Shown: positions 34,651 through 39,242 of the stretch, one piece after another | How the letters are laid out: each line of letters opens with the position of its first letter | How positions within the stretch are numbered: the first letter of the stretch is position 1 | Assembly (NCBI GenBank): GCA_029975915.1 | Contig: JARKOC010000061.1 | Span: 1-39,242, forward strand | Origin: Bryobacteraceae bacterium | GTDB taxonomy: Bacteria > Acidobacteriota > Terriglobia > Bryobacterales > Bryobacteraceae | Direction of reading: 5' to 3' | DNA length: 39,242 bases | Notes under the pieces: generated by a model | Seen by the model: the letters and a program-made list of their open reading frames with translations, nothing else | What the model was told of the DNA's origin: nothing | Databases searched by the model: none | Program-made: the position numbers and the translations under genes

Positions 34651-36507
34651 CTACTCCGGAAACCTCATCCGCTTCACCAGCGCCTCGAACCGCGGGTCGC
34701 CGCGCAGCGCGTCCAACGTCGGGTCCACCTTCACCGCATAAATCTCCCCCGACCGCTCGGCGTAGGCCGTCTCAAGCCACCTGATTGCTTCATCCTTCCT
34801 GCCGAGGGCTGAGCACATCCAGGCCAGGTTGTACCCGTCCACGTAGATGTCGCGCCGCCGCGCGAGCCAGTGCGCGAGAGTTTTCTCGGCCTCCGGTTTC
34901 ATCCCTGCCGCCAGTTCGTATTCCATCATCCAACTGTCCGCCACCTGCTCGGTGCCCCTTGGAACCGCTTTCCGCGCCCTGGCATAGTGCTCCCCGGCCT
35001 CGCTCAACCTGCCCAGCCGCGTCAGACTGAACACATTTTCGACATCTGCGAAGAAGGCATGGGGGTCGATTTCGAGAATGCGCCGGAAGCCGGCAACCGA
35101 CTCTGCGTACCGGCGGGCTTTCAGGCTAATCCAGGGGGCGTAACTCATGGCGACGGACGACCCCGGCGCAAGGTCCTCCGCCCTTTGCGCTTCCGCAATG
35201 GCCTCGTCGAGCCTGCCCACAGCCATCAGGAACCTGCTGTGTCCGGTCCTGGCGAACATGCTGGACGGAGCCAGTTCCACGCTTCGCTTGAGGTCGTTCT
35301 CCGCCCCCTCCCAATCCAAGTCAGCCAGCATGCGAATCGTGCCCCGCGCAGCCAAGCCGTGCGCGTCTTCGGGGTTGATCCGCATCGCCTGTTGGATGTG
35401 GTCCCTGGCTCTCGGCCACGTGCGATCAGGCCACTCCCCACCCCAACTCGTCAGATACGTCAGGCACTCAGCGCAGGAAACGTGGGCTTCCAGAAACCCG
35501 TCGTCCAGTTTCAGCGCCTCCTCGAACAGTGTGGTCGCTCTTCTGATTCCCTCAGTGGTGAACGAATCGCAGAGCCTTCGCCCGCGCGCATACAGACGGT
35601 ACGCCTCGGGATTCACGGATTTCGCCGCCGCCAGCCTCGTCCGCTCCTCCGGCGCCAGCGCCGCCTGCACCTCATCGGCGATCGCCCTCGCGATCTCGCT
35701 TTGCAGGATCAGCACGTCGCGCAGATCCCGGTCATAGCTGCGGCTCCACACGTGCCGGTCCCGTGCCGCGTCGATCAACTGCACCGTCACCCTCACCCGG
35801 TCCCCCTGCCGCTGCACAGATCCCTCGACGATCCCCTTCACCCCAAGCTTTCTCGCAATCTCCGGCGCCGGCGTCTTCGTGCCCTTGAATTGCATCACCG
35901 ACGTCCGAGAAATCACCTTGTCCAGCGACCTCACCTGCGCCAGGCTCGAAATCACCGCCTCGGTCATCCCGTCCGCCAGGTACTCCTCCTCGGCGCTCGG
36001 CGACAGGTTTGCCATCGGCAGCACCGCCAGCGACGTGATCTTCACCGGCGCCACGGTCCGCCAGATAAACACTGCCAGGACTGAAGCTGCAAGGACTCCA
36101 AGAACGAGCCATGGCCACCGCCGTCTGCTTCGCGTGTCTAGCGGTAGATCTTCAGTGACTGGCGCGATAAGCCGGTAACCACGTTTGGGCACCGTTTGGA
36201 TGTAACGCGGGTCCTCGATCGAGTCCCCGAAGATATCACGCAGCTTATTTACTGCCTTGTTGAGCCCATGCTCCACATCCCCGGCGATTTGGCCGGGCCA
36301 CAGCCTGGCCTGCAGTTCCTCCCTGCTGACCACCTCCCCGGGCCTCTCCAGTAGGGCACTCAGGATTTTGAACGGTTGCTCAGGAATATGGACGGGTCTG
36401 CCGCCTTGTCGGACCTCTCCGTTCCGGAGATCCACTTCATAAGCGCCGAACTTCACCCTGCGCCGGACAGGATCGCCCCTGATCGGGATGGCTTTGGGGG
36501 CCGACAT
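34651..36507 (-). CDS. CadC-like winged-helix, membrane-anchored TPR protein
   Basis: The 618-residue protein has an OmpR/PhoB-type winged-helix DNA-binding domain (about 17-114, with FKILSALLERPGEVVSREEL and IQTVPKRGYRL). One membrane helix follows (131-149). Next comes a domain beginning LAVLPMANLSPSAEEEYLADGMTEAVISSL, which resembles the TolB-N/FlgO-like segment common in these proteins, and then TPR repeats to the end. The architecture matches ToxR/CadC-like one-component regulators expanded in Acidobacteria. The signal sensed is unknown. It is a paralog of the partial gene at 38174-39242. No SD is visible, but a -35/-10 pair lies at 36530-36558. Confidence 0.92.
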   Translation of the reverse strand: MSAPKAIPIRGDPVRRRVKFGAYEVDLRNGEVRQGGRPVHIPEQPFKILSALLERPGEVVSREELQARLWPGQIAGDVEHGLNKAVNKLRDIFGDSIEDPRYIQTVPKRGYRLIAPVTEDLPLDTRSRRRWPWLVLGVLAASVLAVFIWRTVAPVKITSLAVLPMANLSPSAEEEYLADGMTEAVISSLAQVRSLDKVISRTSVMQFKGTKTPAPEIARKLGVKGIVEGSVQRQGDRVRVTVQLIDAARDRHVWSRSYDRDLRDVLILQSEIARAIADEVQAALAPEERTRLAAAKSVNPEAYRLYARGRRLCDSFTTEGIRRATTLFEEALKLDDGFLEAHVSCAECLTYLTSWGGEWPDRTWPRARDHIQQAMRINPEDAHGLAARGTIRMLADLDWEGAENDLKRSVELAPSSMFARTGHSRFLMAVGRLDEAIAEAQRAEDLAPGSSVAMSYAPWISLKARRYAESVAGFRRILEIDPHAFFADVENVFSLTRLGRLSEAGEHYARARKAVPRGTEQVADSWMMEYELAAGMKPEAEKTLAHWLARRRDIYVDGYNLAWMCSALGRKDEAIRWLETAYAERSGEIYAVKVDPTLDALRGDPRFEALVKRMRFPE

Positions 36508-36529
36508 CGTCGTCTGCCAGCTATTGCGG

Positions 36530-36558
36530 AAATTAACATGGGCGGTTTCCGGAGTAAA
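36530..36558 (-). promoter_or_regulatory. Promoter of the winged-helix/TPR gene
   Basis: On the minus strand TTTACT (36558-36553) and TAATTT (36535-36530) are separated by 17 bases. The predicted start near 36523 leaves a leader of only about 15 bases without an SD. The rest of the 254-base gap to the beta-helix gene contains tandem GGGGAC repeats near 36635-36653 and no gene. Confidence 0.45.
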
Positions 36559-36761
36559 GGCTCCAGACCTCTTTCAGTTCTCTCAGAGCCGCCAAGTTCC
36601 ACTCACTTACCCCCGAATGGGTGAAGGGAATCTCTTGGGGACCTAATGGGGACATCCAGACAATCGACAAGATTCCACCCGATCCCTAAGCTACTCCCGT
36701 GGCATGCGCGATGAGCATGGACGGTTCTCGTGGTGCCGCGAGTCAAAAGGAGAATCGAGAC

Positions 36762-38129
36762 ATGATTGTATTGAATTTCTCAGGACTGGCCGCCGGCTTG
36801 ACCTTAGCCGCCGGCCTAATGTGTCAACAGGCGTTCGCCCAGACTCATCTGGTCGCACCCCCCGGCGGAGTGGACGATACGGCAGCCGTGCAGGCTGGTT
36901 TGGACCTGTGTAAAGACGCCACTGCGGCTTGCCGTGTGCAACTCGCGGAAGGCGTCTACGTCATCCGGCAAGTGGTTGTCCAGAACTTCCGTGGCCATTT
37001 AGCCGGGATGGGCCGCGCAAAAACTACCCTGAGAGCCAAGCCAAGCTTGGACGTCACCCCCACCTTCTACATGGACGTGCCAACCGCAGCGAACGTCTGG
37101 CCGAGCCTGGTTTCGTTTGTGGACGGCGACGTGACTGTCTCCGACTTACGGATGGAGGCCCTGGAGGACGCGCCCACCAATGGCTTTCTCATCTACAATT
37201 CACTGGCGGTCCTGCTGATGTTCATGGGCGACGTTGAGCACTCAGTAGTTGAACGCGTGGACTTCGAAGGCCGGATCGTCGGCGACCCCGGCAATTTTCC
37301 AGGCTACAACGTGTTCAATGGTACTTACCATGAGAATCTGCCCTTCATCCCGCCGATGCAGGGAGAACACCGGATCAGCGACTGCAGCTACAAGAACTTG
37401 GCCTCAGGCACCTCCGTTACTGGAATGGAAGGCGCGAAGATGACTGTGGGCGGCAATCCCAATCAGGCGAACCGGTACGAGCACGTAGGGTACGGTGTGG
37501 AACTAATTGACATCGGCACTTCGTCCATCGAGATTGTAAACAACCACATCCAATCCCACATCTACGGGGTATACATGCTTCAGGAATTCGCTGATGCTTG
37601 GTATCTCGCCGCCGGACCCGCTCAGTTCCTGATTCATCACAATGACATCCGGATCTACGAGGGCGTTGGCGGCGCCGAGGGCATCACGGCGACCGATCTC
37701 GCCTACGCCAACGGCTTGCCTCGAATCGTCGAACCGCTGATCTCCAACAACTCGATCGCGCTCGGCGAGCCGGTTTCAGGCGGAATCGACCTCTGGCACA
37801 TCGAAAATGGCGTCGTGGCCAACAATCGCGTCGGCGGAGTCGGCACCTGGGGCATTGCGGCGATCCACTCCACAGGTTGCGTGTTGCAAGCCAACAACAC
37901 GCAGAAGTTTGTTCCCGCGGCCACCGGCGCCTCGGTCTATCTTGAGGACTCCATGAATTGCACGGTGGTTGGCGGCGGAAACAACAAAGAAAACGTCGTC
38001 GTCGTTGGCGGGGCAGGTAACGTCATCACTGGCGTCACTCCGATGTCTGGCTCAGCAATCGGCCAGGCCTTGAACGCTGCGCGCGCAAAGTTGCAGGCCG
38101 CGAAGAAAGCTGCCCAGCTTCCTTACTAG
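36762..38129 (+). CDS. Secreted right-handed parallel beta-helix protein
   Basis: The 455-residue protein has a signal peptide (cleavage after AFA, about residue 26). The N-terminal GGVDDTAAVQAGLDLCKD follows the pectate-lyase-3/polygalacturonase-like pattern. The rest shows the stepped repeats of a beta-helix rich in Asn and Gly (IEIVNNHIQSHIYGVYML, FLIHHNDIRIYEG, LISNNSIALGEP, NGVVANNRVGGVGTWGIAAIHSTGC). It is probably a periplasmic or extracellular polysaccharide-active or binding protein; no catalytic residues can be assigned. AAGGAG lies upstream of the ATG at 36762, and the earlier in-frame start at 36699 lacks a signal peptide. It is flanked on both sides by paralogous winged-helix/TPR genes. 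Confidence 0.88.
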   Translation: MIVLNFSGLAAGLTLAAGLMCQQAFAQTHLVAPPGGVDDTAAVQAGLDLCKDATAACRVQLAEGVYVIRQVVVQNFRGHLAGMGRAKTTLRAKPSLDVTPTFYMDVPTAANVWPSLVSFVDGDVTVSDLRMEALEDAPTNGFLIYNSLAVLLMFMGDVEHSVVERVDFEGRIVGDPGNFPGYNVFNGTYHENLPFIPPMQGEHRISDCSYKNLASGTSVTGMEGAKMTVGGNPNQANRYEHVGYGVELIDIGTSSIEIVNNHIQSHIYGVYMLQEFADAWYLAAGPAQFLIHHNDIRIYEGVGGAEGITATDLAYANGLPRIVEPLISNNSIALGEPVSGGIDLWHIENGVVANNRVGGVGTWGIAAIHSTGCVLQANNTQKFVPAATGASVYLEDSMNCTVVGGGNNKENVVVVGGAGNVITGVTPMSGSAIGQALNAARAKLQAAKKAAQLPY

Positions 38130-38137
38130 AGTCTGTT

Positions 38138-38173
38138 CCCGGCTGCCGCGCTCCCTCGCCTCCGGCAGCCGGG
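38138..38173. terminator. Strong hairpin between convergent genes
   Basis: A perfect 11-bp stem CCCGGCTGCCG/CGGCAGCCGGG (38138-38148 with 38163-38173, loop of 14) lies between the beta-helix stop and the stop of the converging TPR gene, directly abutting the latter. It is probably a shared bidirectional terminator, though no T run follows on either strand. Confidence 0.55.
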
Positions 38174-39242
38174 CTACTCCGGAAACTTCATCCGCTTCAC
38201 CAGCGCCTCGAACCTCGGGTCGCCGCGCAGCGCATCGATGGAAGGGTCGGCCCTCAACAGGAACATGCTGCTGGACCGGTTCTCATAGGCCAGTTCAAGC
38301 CATTTCATGGCTTCATCTCTCCTACCCAGCACCGAGCACATCGACGCCAGGTCATACTCTTCCACCAGTTCCCGGCCTCGCCGCGCAATCCAGTACTCCA
38401 TCGTCTTCATCGCCTCGGCACGCATACCCGCAGCCACCTCGTGCTCCATCACCCACAGGTCAATGCCTCGTTCTCTTCTCGGCGGAATCGACTTTCGCAG
38501 TTCTAGGTAGACCTCGTGCGCTTCCGGGACCCTGCCAAGCCGGTTGAGGGCGAACACCAGTTCGGACCTCGCGAAGTCGGCGTGCGGATCAACCTCCAAC
38601 AGGCTCCTCCACCCCGCCGCCGCTTCCTCGAAATGCCGGGCGTGCGCATGAATCCACGGTACGTTGGACATCAAAGGTGAGGATCCTGGCGCAAGTTGTT
38701 CCGCCGCCCGCGCCTCACGAAGGGCTTCTTCCGTCCGGCCCATGGCGGCCAGGAAGATGCTCCGCAGGCTTCTCGCCGTTTCGTCGGAGGGACCCTCTTC
38801 CACGGAACGCCTGAACTGTCGGTCGGCCGTCTCCCAGTTCCATTCAAACTGGCTCGCCACCATCCCCATAGCCGCCAGCGCTCGCGGATCGTCAGGATCG
38901 AGTTCCAGGGCCTTCAGCGCATACTGGCCTGCCCTCGCCGCTGCCGAAGAAGGCGGCGAGACACCAAACTGAGTCAGGTAGATCAGGCAGAGGCACGCCG
39001 CGGAATACGGCGGTCCGAACTCGGGGTCGATCACCATCGCTTCTTCAAGCAGTGCGATTCCCTTGTGCATGCCCTCACTCGACCACAAGTCGCACAACCG
39101 CCGTCCGCGCGCATAGAGTCTGTACGCCTCCGGATTCACCTTCCTCGCCGCCGCCAGCCTCGTCCGCTCCTCCGGCGCCAGCGCCGCCTGCACCTCATCG
39201 GCGATCGCCCGCGCGATCTCGCTTTGCAGAATCAGCACATCC
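38174..39242 (-). CDS. CadC-like TPR protein, C-terminal part (5' end outside window)
   Basis: The frame is open through the right edge, so the N-terminal portion is missing. The visible 350-odd residues match the corresponding part of the protein at 34651-36507, from LILQSEIARAIADEVQAALAPEE through TPR repeats to the shared ending RGDPRFEALVKRM-x-FPE. By analogy the missing part should hold a membrane helix and a winged-helix DNA-binding domain. DNA identity with the paralog is highest at 39145-39210, which is identical over 66 bases, and at the 3' end, whereas the central TPR region has diverged. The beta-helix gene between the paralogs may be a common target. Confidence 0.88.
   Translation of the reverse strand, partial: DVLILQSEIARAIADEVQAALAPEERTRLAAARKVNPEAYRLYARGRRLCDLWSSEGMHKGIALLEEAMVIDPEFGPPYSAACLCLIYLTQFGVSPPSSAAARAGQYALKALELDPDDPRALAAMGMVASQFEWNWETADRQFRRSVEEGPSDETARSLRSIFLAAMGRTEEALREARAAEQLAPGSSPLMSNVPWIHAHARHFEEAAAGWRSLLEVDPHADFARSELVFALNRLGRVPEAHEVYLELRKSIPPRRERGIDLWVMEHEVAAGMRAEAMKTMEYWIARRGRELVEEYDLASMCSVLGRRDEAMKWLELAYENRSSSMFLLRADPSIDALRGDPRFEALVKRMKFPE

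Noticed and set aside
36635..36653. Tandem GGGGAC repeats upstream of the beta-helix gene as regulator sites
   Set aside because: There are only two short copies in high-GC DNA, with no clear link to a promoter.

Overview
The window is high-GC bacterial chromosome. A DAP-type, Gram-negative-style envelope gene set, two CadC-like winged-helix/TPR proteins, a Tat-exported aldo/keto reductase and acidobacterial-looking zinc-ribbon and TPR proteins suggest an Acidobacteriota member of the Solibacter/Bryobacter kind. That placement is inferred from gene style, not from a marker search.

Layout. Positions 1-139 (minus) hold the 5' end of a group IIC intron, inserted directly behind the Rho-independent terminator (142-174) of a two-gene minus-strand operon (218-4383). 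That operon encodes an unusual zinc-ribbon/membrane/concanavalin-like protein and a TPR protein. Positions 4694-7898 (plus) hold a serine beta-lactamase-like hydrolase coupled to a MarR regulator, a pirin with a palindromic candidate MarR operator in front, and an RluE-type pseudouridine synthase. Positions 8017-9499 (minus) hold an NAD-type isocitrate dehydrogenase and a free-standing DsbD-alpha domain. Positions 9541-14709 (plus) hold purH, purS, glmS, a YjbQ protein and an aldo/keto reductase, closely spaced.

Positions 14724-32510 (minus) are a complete, tightly packed division and cell-wall (dcw) cluster in the order mraZ, rsmH, ftsL, ftsI, murE, murF, mraY, murD, ftsW, murG, murC, ftsQ, ftsA, ftsZ, murA. 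A promoter with a 17-bp spacer precedes mraZ. murB and ddl are absent from the cluster and murA is appended at its end. glmS lies next door and supplies glucosamine-6-phosphate for UDP-GlcNAc, the MurA substrate, so the two convergent operons serve one pathway. Several gene pairs overlap by 4 to 14 bases, implying translational coupling. murG appears to start at a CTG codon.

Positions 32831-34481 (plus) hold inorganic pyrophosphatase, possibly leaderless, and a lipoprotein with a TonB-C-like tail. Positions 34651-39242 hold two paralogous winged-helix/TPR proteins (minus; the second runs off the window) flanking a secreted beta-helix protein (plus). The paralogs share a 66-bp identical DNA block.

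The least ordinary items are the intron behind a terminator, the CTG start of murG, the zinc-ribbon/TPR pair, an enlarged FtsW loop, and two hairpins that cover Shine-Dalgarno (SD) sequences. No tRNA, rRNA, CRISPR array or DNA transposon was seen.
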